From Saccopteryx bilineata (taxonomy: Eukaryota; Chordata; Mammalia; Chiroptera; Emballonuridae), in NCBI RefSeq assembly GCF_036850765.1, contig NC_089498.1:72456305-72520304 (forward strand): a stretch of DNA of 64,000 nucleotides. Direction: 5' to 3'. This document shows, in pieces, positions 41,501 through 52,287 of this stretch; positions within the stretch are counted from its first letter, which is position 1, and each line of letters opens with the position of its first letter. The notes under the pieces are model-generated. The model had not been told where the DNA came from and made no database searches. It saw nothing but the letters and a program-made list of their open reading frames with translations. The translations under genes and the position numbers were made by a program.

Positions 41501-43977
41501 AACCAGCCATCTTAGGGGCCATGCAGAGTTATGTGATTGAGAGAGGAGCAATGTCCCTTCTGAAATGCTTAGTTTTATTCATTTATTCATTCTTAGCAGC
41601 TGATGATGTTGTCTTACAATACATTTCCTTTCTAATTTTTAGAGCTGATTGTTAAGTAAAGGCTAAGTTGACTGCCTCACTATCTTCCTTGATTCTGGCT
41701 AACAGAAATTGGTGGAAAGTGTCCAAAATTTCCTTACTTGTTTGTGTGCTAGAATTTCACTTAAGCTAGGTAACCAGAAATGTTTTCTTGTGGTGGTCTC
41801 GATTGTCTTAAGTGCAGCAGTGTATGTACAGTACAGATTCTAACAGTCCTGTTAGGGCTTGAGGCTTCCCTGAAAAGGGAATTCTGAGTTTTCTAATTCT
41901 ATAGGTTACTTGGGGAAAAAAAGGATTTAAATTATTTCCTAAACCAAGATTTCAACATGACAGGGCTATGAAATAGCAAATAAAAAGAAGAATTAACAAA
42001 AGGCTCTTGAAATAACAAATACATTTCTAATATAGAAAATACTTTTTACACAACAAGAGATACTTGGTACAAAAGGGAAGTCTTTGGATTTGGCAGACTA
42101 TACAATTCTATATGCCTTATCATTAGTACAATTTTAGTACAATTTACAATAAGAGGATTGTAAACTACTATCCTCAATGAACCACTGATTTTCTGAGAAA
42201 AATAAGGAATGGTAAAAATGCACTCACTATTTCATAACTACCCAGATGGCAAAACGATGCTAACCCTCTTCTTGGCCCACAGTGCTTTCCACTATGAAGT
42301 CAATATAAGGGAATCGGTCAGGGTGCCTGGGGCTTCAGGTGCCAGAGGGGGAACAGGCACTGGGAGCTGTGAGATGAGCCTGCCCCTTTTATTTATTTTT
42401 ATTTTTTTCAGCCGCTTTTTCATGCAGCCATTAGCAAAACAATGGCCCCTCCCAAGGAGGAACACAATCCTATCCACCACCTGCAACCAACTGCCCCACT
42501 CCGAGCAGCTGCCTAGTGCCATTTCCCACAACAAAAGCAGCAAACCAAAAAAATACAAATTTCACAAATTCACCTTCCCAACAGTGGGCTACTCTAGCCC
42601 ACATGAGATTTTCAATTTCTTCAGGGACAGAGCACCCCTGAAATTCCCTGAGAACCCTCTCTTACAATTTTCCACCATTATGGCTAAAGCAGTGGGTCTC
42701 CCCCGTGAACCCCATGCCTCCCACATCAGACAACAACCATGCCACACGAAGGAACTGGGGAAGGGTAGGGGGAGGGACCCAACACCCGCCTTGGCCCTAT
42801 CAGTCTTCAAGGTCCAGAACCTTAGAACTTTCCTTGGCTTTTGCCCTCTGGTTTTAAGCCAGAAATTTCCAAATTTTTGCATGCAAGAACTTAATTCAGG
42901 CCTTAAAAAACAGACACATTTAGACACTAAACAAAGACTTCACAATCACACAAATCAAGAAATTTAGCCTGACCTGTGGTGGCGCAGTGGATAAAACGTT
43001 GACCTGGAACACTGAGGTCGCCGGTTCAAAACCCTGGGCTTGCCTGGTCAAGGCACATATGGGAGTTGATGCTTCCTGCTCCTCCCTCCCCCTTCTCTCT
43101 CTCTCTCACTCACTCTCTCTCCTCTCTAAAAATTAATATAAAAAAAATTAAAAAATAAAAAAGAAATTTAAATGAGTGCACTTTACTTATTCCAATTAAA
43201 ATTATACCAGATTTTCCTGGCAAACAAAGAGAACTTACAAAACAGACCATCTACTATTTGCATCTACACTTGACTTTTAGGCACACAGTTCAACAGACAA
43301 AGGAAGCGGTTCCCCGTCAGGGGCCTCTCAGGTGCTCACAGGCCACATTCCTGGAACTTAGGCTCAGGCACCAGAGATCCTCACTCACACACCAATCACT
43401 CAGGGGTTTTAGACAGAAACAATAAAAGCAAAGAATGAGATCTCAGAAAGCACAAAGGTGTCCCTGGATGTCCGAGACAGGACTGATTAACTCAGTCCCT
43501 CCTCAGGTCTCTTCCTGAGAGCACCACCAAATGTCCCCACTCAATAGTTTCAAGTTGACTAGTCCTAAACAGAATATAGCAAAGTCAGATATCTGCCTCA
43601 CTTACCTCTGGAGGTCAGAATTTATACTCCTTGATCTTTCTGCCAAATTGTCAAATTTGGGGACCGGAGGTGTCTGCCAAAGAGTTGTCCAAACCCCACA
43701 GGAAAATGGGACCCCTGGAACATCTCAGGTGGAGCCTTTCCTCGAGATTCCAGCTGGGTCAGGCAACCCTCCAGGAGAGACCAGCCAATTCAGGTGTCTC
43801 TATCCGGTGACGCGGAACACCGGCATTCCAGACAAGTTCCCAAATGTTGTAAAGTAGCGTTCCACGGGTTTACGTAGAGACACCAAAGCAGGATACAGAA
43901 GTTTTAGGAAGTGATTTGGATGGGACATGCAGTAATGGCACCACGCAAGGGGAAGGAGAAGAAGAGAGTTCCTTAGG
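41500..43977. other. Block inside ERV-C not shared with its sister proviruses
   Basis: About 2.3 kb without its SINE. Part 41500-42200 looks like ordinary AT-rich DNA. Part 42425-42455 (CATTAGCAAAACAATGGCCC) matches, in reverse, the LTR at 38620. At 43500-43860, CCAAATGT junctions of the LTR/primer-site type occur twice (about 43527 and 43843). The second is followed on the minus strand by TGGGAACTTGTCTGGAAT, which is the tRNA-Pro primer-site sequence with several transitions. It is therefore probably built partly from another ERV. No intact gene. Confidence 0.55.
42967..43163 (+). mobile_element. SINE-C
   Basis: Full-length SINE-C flanked by AAGAAATTTA (about 42957-42966 and 43164-43173). 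Confidence 0.94.
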
Positions 43978-44660
43978 GAGGGTTGGCGAAGGAGGAAAGA
44001 TCAGGAGCAGAGGGTTTAGCTGAGGTTTCTCTGGCTAAAAGGACCAGCGCCGTAGAGCAGGCAGCACAGAGGTTAAGACAGGAGTGCATATACCAGAAGC
44101 CCTGAATGTGAGGGATCTCCAACCATTTCCCAGTTTTTTGGCAATAGTTCTGTAAATCAATAAGGGTGTTAAAATCCAAAGTCCCTTCAGGAAGCCACCT
44201 GGTTCAGTTATCCAGTGGGTATTGTGGCCCAGCCACATTGGAGAAGAAGATCAGTTTCTTCCTTTTTAGGGAGGGATCAATGTTTGAGAGATTCCAGATA
44301 AGGCACCCCAGGGGTGTTTTTGAGCCAAGTTTAGATTCCTGTGCCGCCATGGCCACCCTCAGCCTTGGAGTGATCAGAGATGAGAATTGGCATCCTGCAA
44401 CTCAATCTCTGCCACCGACAGTCAGGTAGAGTGGGAGTGTCTGGGACATCTCCATGGGCACACACGCACTTGGAACAGATAGGAGGTCCCTGATGCAGCT
44501 GCGTTTACAGACAGGGAGTCTCGGAAGCGGAAACAACTGAGGGGAGGCCAGAGGCAGGGGACATACCGCACCATGTGCCGAAGTGGGTAGGAGGTCAGAG
44601 GTCCTGGTCTTCCTCAGGAGGGAAGGGGAGAGGAGCGGCCCCCGGCGGGCTTCAAGCTCC

Positions 44661-44678
44661 TCCCGGATTTCGGCACCA
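44661..44678 (-). promoter_or_regulatory. ERV-C primer-binding site (tRNA-Phe type)
   Basis: The reverse complement TGGTGCCGAAATCCGGGA differs by one transition from the complement of the tRNA-Phe 3' end. It lies two bases from the LTR end. Confidence 0.8.
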
Positions 44679-44680
44679 AA

Positions 44681-45021
44681 TGTAAGGTATTTCCCACCAA
44701 GGAAGAAAGAAGGACGTAGCCACCAAGTGTGGAATAGCAAAAGCTTTATTTAGAGCACATCCCGGGCAAGGTTCACTGGTCCACAAGACAGGGGCCAGGG
44801 AAGTCGCACAGTTTCTCCTGCCTGGGGGATAATTTATAGTGTCCGTAGGGTGGTGGTGGGTTGATATGTCCTGGCGAAATTTCATTGACTGACAGACAAC
44901 GTTCTTTTTCAAAGTGCTCCTGGGCTGTTTCTTTTGACAGGCATGGATGTGGATGATTCCAGCCAAAGTCCCCGGACCTGGTCCCTCAATTGACCTTCCC
45001 CCGTTGCCAACCAACCTCACA
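44681..45021 (-). repeat. ERV-C 5' LTR
   Basis: 341 bp, TGTAAGGTAT ... CCTCACA, adjoining the primer-binding site. Confidence 0.9.
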
Positions 45022-45080
45022 AAAAGGTCTGCTTATATCACACAGAGCTGGAGGTATGACTCCCAGCACAGAGCTGTTTC
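45022..45080 (+). repeat. MIR SINE, right part
   Basis: Continuation of the MIR at 39237-39283 (GTCTGCTTATATCACACAGA, GGTATGACTCCCAGC). The split confirms that ERV-C inserted into a pre-existing MIR. Confidence 0.65.
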
Positions 45081-45484
45081 CTGCACACTTTGCCTCTGAA
45101 TTCAAAATCAGAAGAGAATCAACTTTGACTCAAGCCACAGAGAGCAAATTGCCCTGGAATAGCATGAAAAACTAGCCTTCAGAACTATTAGCATACCTGT
45201 GTTTTTTAACCTATGTATGATCTTGTAATTATTCACTATCTGGTAAATTTGAATCCTCAGGGCTTTGCTTGGTGTCTACCCCATGGCTTTAGCACACCTT
45301 GGCATAGGCTGTACCTCTGGGGTGCTGTAGCCTCTGTGTAGAAGGCCATGCAGCACTCCACGCTGGCATGTACTCAGAACCCTCTTTATAGAAGCAAACA
45401 GGCACCAGCTCCTGGCTCGAGTAACTTGAGGACAATGTGGTTATGTTTCTGTTTGAAAAGCCAGTTGAGAAGCAATCAGAAGTT
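45081..45484. other. Non-repetitive stretch, no gene seen
   Basis: Mixed sequence between MIR remnants; nothing supportable found. Confidence 0.45.
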
Positions 45485-45551
45485 ATTTAGTGAACTCCTA
45501 CTATGGACTCAGTGTTATGCTAGACAACAGGTTGTAAACATAACCATGGAC
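45485..45551 (+). repeat. MIR-like remnant
   Basis: AGTGAACTCCTACTATGGACTCAG-type core of an ancient mammalian SINE, interrupted at 45551 by a SINE-B. Confidence 0.5.
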
Positions 45552-45854
45552 TGACCAGGCGGTGGCGCAGTGGATAGAGTGTCAGACTGGGATGCGGAGG
45601 ACCCAGGTTCGAGACCCCAAGGTCACCAGCTTGGGCGCGGGCTCATCTGGTTTGAGCAAAGCTCAGCAGCTTGGCCCCAATGTCACTCACTGGCTTAAGC
45701 AAGGGGTTACTTGGTCTGCTGTAGCCTCACGGTCAAGGCACATATGAGAAAGCAATCAATGAACAACTAAAGTGCCACAATGAAAAATTAATGTTTCTCA
45801 TCTCTCTCCCTTCTTGTCTGTCCCTATCTATCCCTCTGACTCTCTCTCTCTGTC

Positions 45855-45893
<39 letters not shown>

Positions 45894-45894
45894 G
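45552..45894 (+). mobile_element. SINE-B with (AAT)n tail
   Basis: SINE-B flanked by AAACATAACCATGGA (45537-45551) and AAACATAAGCATGGA (45895-45909). The tail has become an (ATA)n microsatellite of about eleven units (45857-45890). Confidence 0.94.
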
Positions 45895-45909
45895 AAACAT
45901 AAGCATGGA

Positions 45910-46379
45910 ATAGCCTCTGCCAGTGAGGAGCTGGCAGGCTGTTTAGGGATCAAGTCCTCCACTTTTCATGTATTCTAATAAGGTGGGCGGAGACAGCAAT
46001 GCCAGGGAAGTAGAGGTGAAGCAGGAATGCAGGACAACTCCATCTGCCTCCACAGCAAAGGCCAGGGGCAGGCCAGAGGAGGATGACCTTGGGGCTTGGG
46101 TGCCACAGCTAGGAGCCAGAGCTCACCATGGAACATCACACTGCTCAGAGAGCAGCCGGGCTGCTGTAAGCTGGAGGAGTGGGTGTCAGAGCCGGAGGAG
46201 CCCTTCCCCAGGTACAAGCCCCTCATTCTACAAGTGTGAGAGTTGTGTGCTGAAGGTGACTCAGCTGGTTAGCCTCTCAAGACCATCTAATGAAATGCAA
46301 CCAGCATTACATGGCGTGTCAGGTGAAAGGAAACTAACTTGTCACTGCAGGATGGCAGTGGCGCTGGGATAGTGTCTTT
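45910..46379. other. Non-repetitive GC-richer stretch
   Basis: Open frames exist on both strands (plus 45968-46372), but no splice signals, codon bias or family were recognised. Confidence 0.4.
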
Positions 46380-46530
46380 TTCTGCATCTCCAGCCTGGCA
46401 GCAGGGTGCTCAGAGACCTCGGGCAGGTCACTAAGCCTGCCTAGCTCAGTGTTGCAGAATTAACTGAGATGAAGGACACAAAGTTGGTAGCACAGGGCCT
46501 GACATTTAGAAAGTGCTCACAAATGGGGGC
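46380..46530 (-). repeat. MIR SINE
   Basis: Reverse MIR landmarks: CTCGGGCAGGTCACTAAGCC, ATTAACTGAGATGAAGGAC, GCACAGGGCCTGACATTTAG, AAGTGCTCACAAATG. Confidence 0.75.
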
Positions 46531-46644
46531 TATTACTGCTGCTGTTGCTGTGGTGGGTGTTCTCTCATACAGATTATATCACAACCCCCTGAGAAATCTT
46601 TTGTTGATCTCTGAGATTTATGACTGGAACAGTGTTTCTCTTAT

Positions 46645-46996
46645 TTGTTTTTTGAGAAACAAAGACAGGAACCGAGAGAGATGAGAAGCATCAGCTTGTA
46701 GTTGCATCACTTTAGTTGTTCATTGATTGCTTTTCATATGTTCCTTGACTTGGGGAGCAGGGCTCCAGCTGAGCTAGTGACCCCTTGCTCAAGCAAGTGA
46801 CCTTGGCCTTCAAGCCAGAGTCCTTTAGGCTCAAGCCAGCAACCATGGGGTCATGTCAATGATCCCATGCTCAAACCAGTGACCCCCATACTCAAGCCAG
46901 ATGAGCCAGTGCTCAGGCCACAGACCTTGGGGTTTTGAGCCTGGGACCTCAGCGTCCTACGTTGACATTGTATCCAGTGCGCCACCACTGGTCAGA
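46645..46996 (-). mobile_element. SINE-B2
   Basis: Reverse B2-type element with GGGGTCATGTCAATGATCCC in the middle and the end CCACCACTGGTCAGAC. Confidence 0.85.
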
Positions 46997-47009
46997 CAGG
47001 GGATGGTTT

Positions 47010-47356
47010 TGTTTTTTTTGTTTGTTTGTTTATTTGTTTGTTTTACAGAGACAGAGTCAGAAAGAGGGATAGATAGGGACAGACAGACAGGAACGGAGAG
47101 AGATGAGAAGCATCAATCATTAGTTTTTGTTGCGACACCTTAGTTGTTCATTGATTGCTTTCTCATATGTGCCTTGACCGTGAGGCTACAGCAGACTGAG
47201 TAACCCCTTGCTCAAGCCAGCGACCTTGGGTCCAAGCTGGTGAGCTTTGCTCAAACAAGATGAGCCCACACTCAAGCTGGCGACCTCGGGGTCTCAAACC
47301 TGGATCCTCCACATCCCAGTCCGACACTCTATCCACTGTGCCACTGCCTGGTTAGG
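47010..47356 (-). mobile_element. SINE-B
   Basis: Reverse SINE-B with a (TTTG)n head, ending GCCTGGTTAGGC. Flanks AGGGGATGGT and AAGGGATAGT. Confidence 0.92.
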
Positions 47357-47367
47357 CAAGGGATAGT

Positions 47368-47462
47368 GGTCTTGAACATCATCATTAGAATCACATAGGG
47401 AATTAGTTAAAAATTAGATTTCAGGGCTTAACCCCTCCCAGTTCTAATTCAGGTTATATAAA
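47368..47462 (-). mobile_element. MER5-like hAT remnant
   Basis: AACATCATCATTAGAATCAC and AGATTTCAGGGCTTAACCCC resemble part of a MER5-type MITE; short and diverged. Confidence 0.4.
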
Positions 47463-47472
47463 TATATTTTTT

Positions 47473-47797
47473 GCCTGACCAAGCAGTGACACAGTGGATA
47501 GAGCATCAGCCTGGGATGCTAAGGACCAAGGTTTGAAACCCCAAGGTCATCGGCTTGAGCACGAACTTATGCAGCTTGAGCATGGGCTCGCCAGCTTGAG
47601 GCAGGGTCACCAGGTTGAGCATGGGATCATAGACATGACCCCATGGTTGTTGGCTTGAGCAAGGGGTCACTGGCTTCACTGGAGCCCCAGCTCTAGGCAC
47701 ATACAAGAAAGCAATCAATGAACAACTAAGTTGCCACAAGTATGAGTTGATGCTTTTCATCTCTCTCCCTTCCTTTTTCTCTTTTTCCTTTTTGACA
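47473..47797 (+). mobile_element. SINE-B2
   Basis: Head GCCTGACCAAGCAGTGACAC with the B2 middle GATCATAGACATGACCCCAT and a CT-rich end. Confidence 0.87.
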
Positions 47798-47945
47798 AAT
47801 ATTTCAGGTAATTCCATGTTGGTTCAGGGACCACTGGGAGAGAGACCACCTGAGCCAGGGGAGCCCTCTGCCAATAGCTGTGCTGAGCAACATCCATTAG
47901 TGTTCTCCTGCTTCACCTGATTGTCTTTAAAAAATCTTTTAAGTA

Positions 47946-48249
47946 GGCCCTGGCTGGTTGGATAAGTGAGTGAAGCATCAGCTTAGCATACAGACATCCC
48001 AGATTTGATCCCAGTCAGGGCACACATGAAAAACAATCATCTGCTTCTCTTACCCTCCCTCTCCTTATCTCCCCCTTCTTTCTCTCTTCCTCTCTCACAG
48101 CCAATGGCTCGACTGGTTCAAGCGTTGGCCCCAGGCACTGAGGATAGCTTGGGATTTGAGCAGACGCCCCAGACGGAGTTGTTGGGTGGACCCCAGTCAG
48201 GGCACATGCAGGAGTCTGTCTCTATCTCCCTTCTCTTACTTAAGAAATA
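47946..48249 (+). mobile_element. SINE-D
   Basis: Head GGCCCTGGCTGGTTGGATAA, body CAATGGCTCGACTGGTTCAA, end CTTACTTAAGAAATAG. Confidence 0.85.
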
Positions 48250-48254
48250 GAAAC

Positions 48255-48378
48255 AGCCTGACCTGTGGTGGCGCAGTGGATAAAGCGTCGACCTGGAAAT
48301 GCTGAGGTCACCGGTTCGAAACCCTGGGCTTGCCTGGTCAAGGCACATATGGAAGTTGATGCTTCCAGCTCCTCCCCC

Positions 48379-48431
<53 letters not shown>

Positions 48432-48472
48432 CCTTTCCTCTCTAAAATGAATAAATAGATAAAAATTTAAAA
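48255..48472 (+). mobile_element. SINE-C with expanded (CT)n
   Basis: SINE-C with a microsatellite of about 23 CT units (48379-48424) in its 3' part and an A-rich tail. Confidence 0.93.
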
Positions 48473-48518
48473 AAATAGAAACAACAACAAAAATAATTTT
48501 AAGTTATGCCTGCCTTTT

Positions 48519-48680
48519 TTTTTTTTAAAGACTTTATTCATTTTAGAAAGGAGATACGGGGAGAGAAGCAGGAAGCATCAACTCCCATATGTGCCTTGAC
48601 CAGGTAATCCCATGGTTTCGAACCAGCTACCTCAGCATTCTAGGTTGACGCTTTATCCACTGTGCCTCCACAGGTCAGGC
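48519..48680 (-). mobile_element. SINE-C
   Basis: Reverse SINE-C flanked by TATGCCTGCCTTT at about 48506-48518 and 48680-48693. Confidence 0.92.
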
Positions 48681-48699
48681 TATGCCTGCCTTTATATAT

Positions 48700-49078
48700 A
48701 TTTTTTTAATTTTTTTGTATTTTTCTGAAGCTGGAAACGGGGAGGCAGTCAGACAAACTCCCGCATGTGCCCCACTGGGATCCACCTGGCATGCCCACCA
48801 GGGGGCGATGCTCTGCCCATCCGGGGTGTTGCTCTGTTGCAACCAGAGCCACTCTAGCGCCTGAGGCAGAGGCCATGGAGCCATCCTCCGCGCCCGGGCC
48901 ATCTTTGCTCCAATGGAGCCTTGGCTGCAGGAGGGGAAGAGAGAGACAGAGAGGAAGGAGAGGGGGAGGGGTGGAGAAGCAGATGGGCGCTTCTCCTGTG
49001 TGCCCTGGCCGGGAATTGAACCTGGGACTCCTGCACGCTAGGCCGACGCTCTACCACTGAGCAAACCAGCCAGGGCTA
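48700..49078 (-). mobile_element. SINE-A at the same target as the preceding SINE-C
   Basis: Reverse SINE-A flanked by TATGCCTGCCTTTA (about 48681-48694 and 49080-49093). The left repeat is the right repeat of the SINE-C before it. Confidence 0.93.
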
Positions 49079-49305
49079 TTATGCCTGCCTTTAGAAAAAC
49101 AATTCAGAGCACAGAAGCTTATAAAGTAGAAGGAAATTCGCAGGACCCCACTTCTTCCACATTTAACTCTATATTCCTGCCACCCTGAGGTAATCATTAA
49201 CTGCAGTTTTTGTTTCTAGAGACTGTCAGTGGTCATACAAGCAAATTCATTAGCATATCTCTTTCCCCTCAATGTTGTGAAAAACACAAAGAGAATTGTG
49301 GGTAG

Positions 49306-49875
49306 AACAGGGTTTGGCAAACATTTTCAGTAAAGGATCAAATAGTAAATTTTTTTTTTTTTTTTTTTTTTTTTTACAGGGACAGAGAGAGAGTCAGAGA
49401 GAGGGATAGATAGGGACAGACAGACAGGAACGGAGAGAGATGAGAAGCATCAATCATCAGTTTTTCATTGCGATACCTTAGTTGTTCATTGATTGCTTTC
49501 TCATATGTGTCTTGACTGCAGGCCTTCAGCATACTGAGTAATCCCTTGCTTGAGCCAGCGAAGCTGGTGAGCTTTTTTTTCTGCTCAAGCCAGATGAGCC
49601 CACGCTCAAGCTGGCGACCTCGGGGTCTCGAATCTGGGTCCTCTGCATCCCGCTCTACCCACTGCGCAACTGCCTGGTCAGGCTCAAATAGTAAATATTT
49701 TTGGCTTTGTGGGCCATTTAATCTCTGTCCCAACTACTAAATTCTCCATCATAGCTTAATAGCAGCCACAGCAATTCGTAAATGAATGGGTGGGTGTGGT
49801 TGTGTCCCAGTAAAATTTAATTATCAAATAAGGCAGGTTAGATTTGGCCCACAAGCCAAAATAGTTGACTACTAT
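49306..49875 (+). mobile_element. MER20-like hAT-Charlie element
   Basis: GGTTTGGCAAACATTTTCAG, AAATATTTTTGGCTTTGTGG and GATTTGGCCCACAAGCCA follow the order of a MER20-type MITE. A SINE-B (49355-49683) splits it. Confidence 0.7.
49355..49683 (-). mobile_element. SINE-B inside the MER20-like element
   Basis: Poly-T head of about 25. Flanking TCAAATAGTAAAT on both sides (about 49338 and 49683). Confidence 0.93.
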
Positions 49876-50018
49876 GGAGTACAAATCTTTCACTTACATA
49901 TTTTGAAACTCTTCCATATCAGCCCATGCAGTGACTTCATTCTTTAACTGCTACATCATACAGATAATGTATTTAGCTACTCCTCAATTGGAGAGTTAGA
50001 TATTTTTTCCAAGTTTTT

Positions 50019-50403
50019 TTTTTTTTAATTCTTTTTATTTTATTTTTTTCCTGAAGTTAGAAGCGGGGAGGCAGTCAGATAGACTCCTGCATGCGCCTGA
50101 CCAGGATCCACTCGGCACGCCCGCCAGGGGGCAATGCTCTGCCCATCTGGGGCGTTGCTCTGTTGCGACCAGAGCCATTCTAGTGCCTGAGGCAGAGGCC
50201 ATGGAGCCATCCTCAGCGCCCGGGCCAACTTTGCTCCAATGGAGCCTCGGCTGCAGGAAGGGAAGAGACAGACAGAGAGGAAGGAGAAGGGGAGGGGTGG
50301 AGAAGCAGATGGGCACTTCTCCTGTGTGCCCTGGCTGGGAATCGAACCCGGGACTCCTGCATGCCAGGCCAACACTCTACCACTGAGCCAACCGGCCAGG
50401 GCC
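50019..50403 (-). mobile_element. SINE-A
   Basis: Full-length reverse SINE-A. Flanking TTTTTTCCAAGTTTT at about 50004-50018 and 50405-50419. Confidence 0.94.
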
Positions 50404-50419
50404 ATTTTTTCCAAGTTTT

Positions 50420-51070
50420 GCTATACTAAACAAAGCTGCCATTTATCATATGGTTGGTTGACTGACTATTTAGTCAACTGGAATGAATTCCTAGAGCAGA
50501 ACTGCTATTTCACACTTTGATAGAGCTTGCCAAATTACTCTGGCTTCTTTTTGAATTCAGAGTGCCACATAACATTGTGATTTTCATTGCTTAATCTTAC
50601 TCCTGTGAATACTTTCTGTTAATTTAAAGATTTTGTAATAACTAAGGAAAAGATCCCAAAGCCTAACAGAGGAAGTAATGAACCATGTGATAACTGACTC
50701 GAGTTTATACTCTTCAATAAGTACTGTCCACTGTGAAGCAATTTGTACAGCATTCTTGTCAATGTAAAAGCAAATGCCCTCTGCCCAGGCTCCCAGCAAG
50801 CAGTAGGGGCTGCTGTTCCTAAATGTGAAGAACGTTCTGTGCAAAAGCGCAATTTAAGCCCCCACAGAGCAAATACGCTGATCATGTAGGACAAAACTGC
50901 CTGGGCTGAGTGATGGTGAGAATGAATCCTGAATTTCCAACCTGAGTTCTCATTCAGACCCTTTCCACAACTGGGCCAATGCAATGCTTCATAGTCCTGA
51001 AAAAAAATGCATTGATCACAGTGTTGAGATTCCAATTATGAGCAATCTACTATGAGCCTACTATGAGCAA
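50420..51070. other. Non-repetitive stretch, no gene seen
   Basis: Open minus-strand frames exist (51035-50619) without convincing splice sites or recognisable domains. The part nearest the SINE may be very old L1. No call made. Confidence 0.4.
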
Positions 51071-51071
51071 C

Positions 51072-51215
51072 CTTTCATTGAGCACCTACTATGATGCTGG
51101 GACTGGGCTAAGTCCTTCATCTACATTCACAGATGAGAAAATTAATGCTCAAATAGGTTAAGTATTTAACCCATAACTATGGTAACATAGTCAGCTCTGT
51201 ATGACTTCCAAGCCT
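51072..51215 (+). repeat. MIR SINE
   Basis: ATTGAGCACCTACTATGATG, CACAGATGAGAAAATTAATG and TTAAGTATTTAACCCATAAC are the MIR core in order. Confidence 0.8.
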
Positions 51216-51321
51216 ATGGAGGGAAAAATAAATGCTTGCAGAAAATGAGAGTAACAACAATGTCTGTATTTCATGACCTTACAATCTACCTCTGGAAATT
51301 TATCCCTAGAAAATAATCCCA

Positions 51322-51672
51322 GCCTGACCAGGCAGTAGCGCAGTGGATAGAGTGACAGACTGGGATGCAGAGGACATGGGTGCGAGACCCGAGGTTGCCA
51401 ACTTGAGCACAGGCTCATCTGTTTAGAGCAAAAACTCACCAGCTTGGACCCAAGGTCGCTGGCTCAAGCAAGGGGTTACTCAGTCTGCTGTAGCCCCATG
51501 GTCAAGGCACATATGAGAAAGCAATCAATGAACAACTAAAGTGTCACAATGCACAATGAAAAATTAATGATTGATGCTTCTCATCTCTCCGTTCCTGTCT
51601 GTCTGTCCCTGTCTATCCCTCTCACTCTCTGTCTTTGTAAATAAATAAATAAATAAATAAATAATCTTTTAA
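51322..51672 (+). mobile_element. SINE-B
   Basis: SINE-B with an (AAAT)n tail. Flanking AAAATAATCCCA on both sides. Confidence 0.94.
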
Positions 51673-51690
51673 AGAAAATAATCCCAAGGG

Positions 51691-51875
51691 CCTGACCTGT
51701 GGTGGCACAGTGGGTAAAGCGTCAACCTGGAACGCTGAGGTCACTGGTTCAAAACCCCGGGATTGCCTAGTCAAGGCACATATGGGAGTTGATGCTTTCT
51801 GCTTCCCCCTCTTCTCTCTCTCTCTCTGTCCCCCCTCTCTAGAATGAATAAATAAAATCTAAATAATAATAATAA
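51691..51875 (+). mobile_element. SINE-C
   Basis: SINE-C flanked by AATCCCAAGGG (51680-51690 and 51876-51886). It overlaps the target region of the preceding SINE-B. Confidence 0.94.
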
Positions 51876-52034
51876 TAATCCCAAGGGAAAAAAGTTATGC
51901 CCAAAGACAACAAAGAGCTAAACATTAGAAACAACAAAGTTTAACAAGAGGACTAAGTAAATAATCAACTTGATGGATTATTAAGTACCCATTCAGATTG
52001 ACTGTGAAGACTGAGAAACAATGTAAAATAGTGG

Positions 52035-52225
52035 GAAAACCCCGTTTCAAAGCCAGATAACTGGGTTTAAGTCCCTCCCCCCAACTTGCTGAGAGACTCT
52101 GGGCAAGTTACTTAGGTTCTGATTCTCTTTTCTCATTATTAAAAAAAAATTACTCTTCTGTGTATTAAATTAGATAATGTTTCAAAAGTATTTGGCAATC
52201 TCATTAAATGTCAATGGTAAGACTT
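52035..52225 (-). repeat. MIR SINE
   Basis: GGGCAAGTTACTTAGGTTCT, then ATTAAATTAGATAATGTTTC and TTTGGCAATCTCATTAAATG are reverse MIR landmarks. Confidence 0.7.
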
Positions 52226-52287
52226 CATTCTGTGGTTAGGCCTGGCCACGAGGCTTGCTTGCATTAGCCAATGAAATAAGAACACCT

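Larger units (their letters stand above)
39284..45021 (-). mobile_element. Endogenous provirus ERV-C (same family), deleted and carrying foreign sequence
   Basis: LTRs at 44681-45021 (5') and 39284-39632 (3') in minus orientation, with an exact duplication AAAAG (39279-39283 and 45022-45026). Primer-binding site TGGTGCCGAAATCCGGGA (44661-44678, minus) is close to the tRNA-Phe complement. From its 5' side: leader (44660-43978), a ~2.5 kb block with no match to ERV-A or ERV-B (43977-about 41500), a piece of pol, the integrase end, a collapsed env and the 3' LTR. Gag and nucleocapsid are missing. Two SINEs are inserted. Confidence 0.9.

Noticed and set aside
42209..42967. 252-residue plus-strand ORF
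   Set aside because: It lies in the foreign block of ERV-C, has no recognisable domain or splice context, and includes reversed LTR-like sequence.
45968..46372. 134-residue plus-strand ORF
   Set aside because: Composition is unremarkable, it runs up to a MIR, and it lacks exon signals.
48379..48424. (CT)n array considered as a regulatory GAGA-type site
   Set aside because: It is the expanded CT-rich 3' segment of a SINE-C copy; most SINE-C copies carry shorter versions.
50619..51035. 138-residue minus-strand ORF in non-repetitive sequence
   Set aside because: No recognisable domain, no convincing splice acceptor or donor in phase, and no nearby promoter or poly(A) signal. Left as unannotated.
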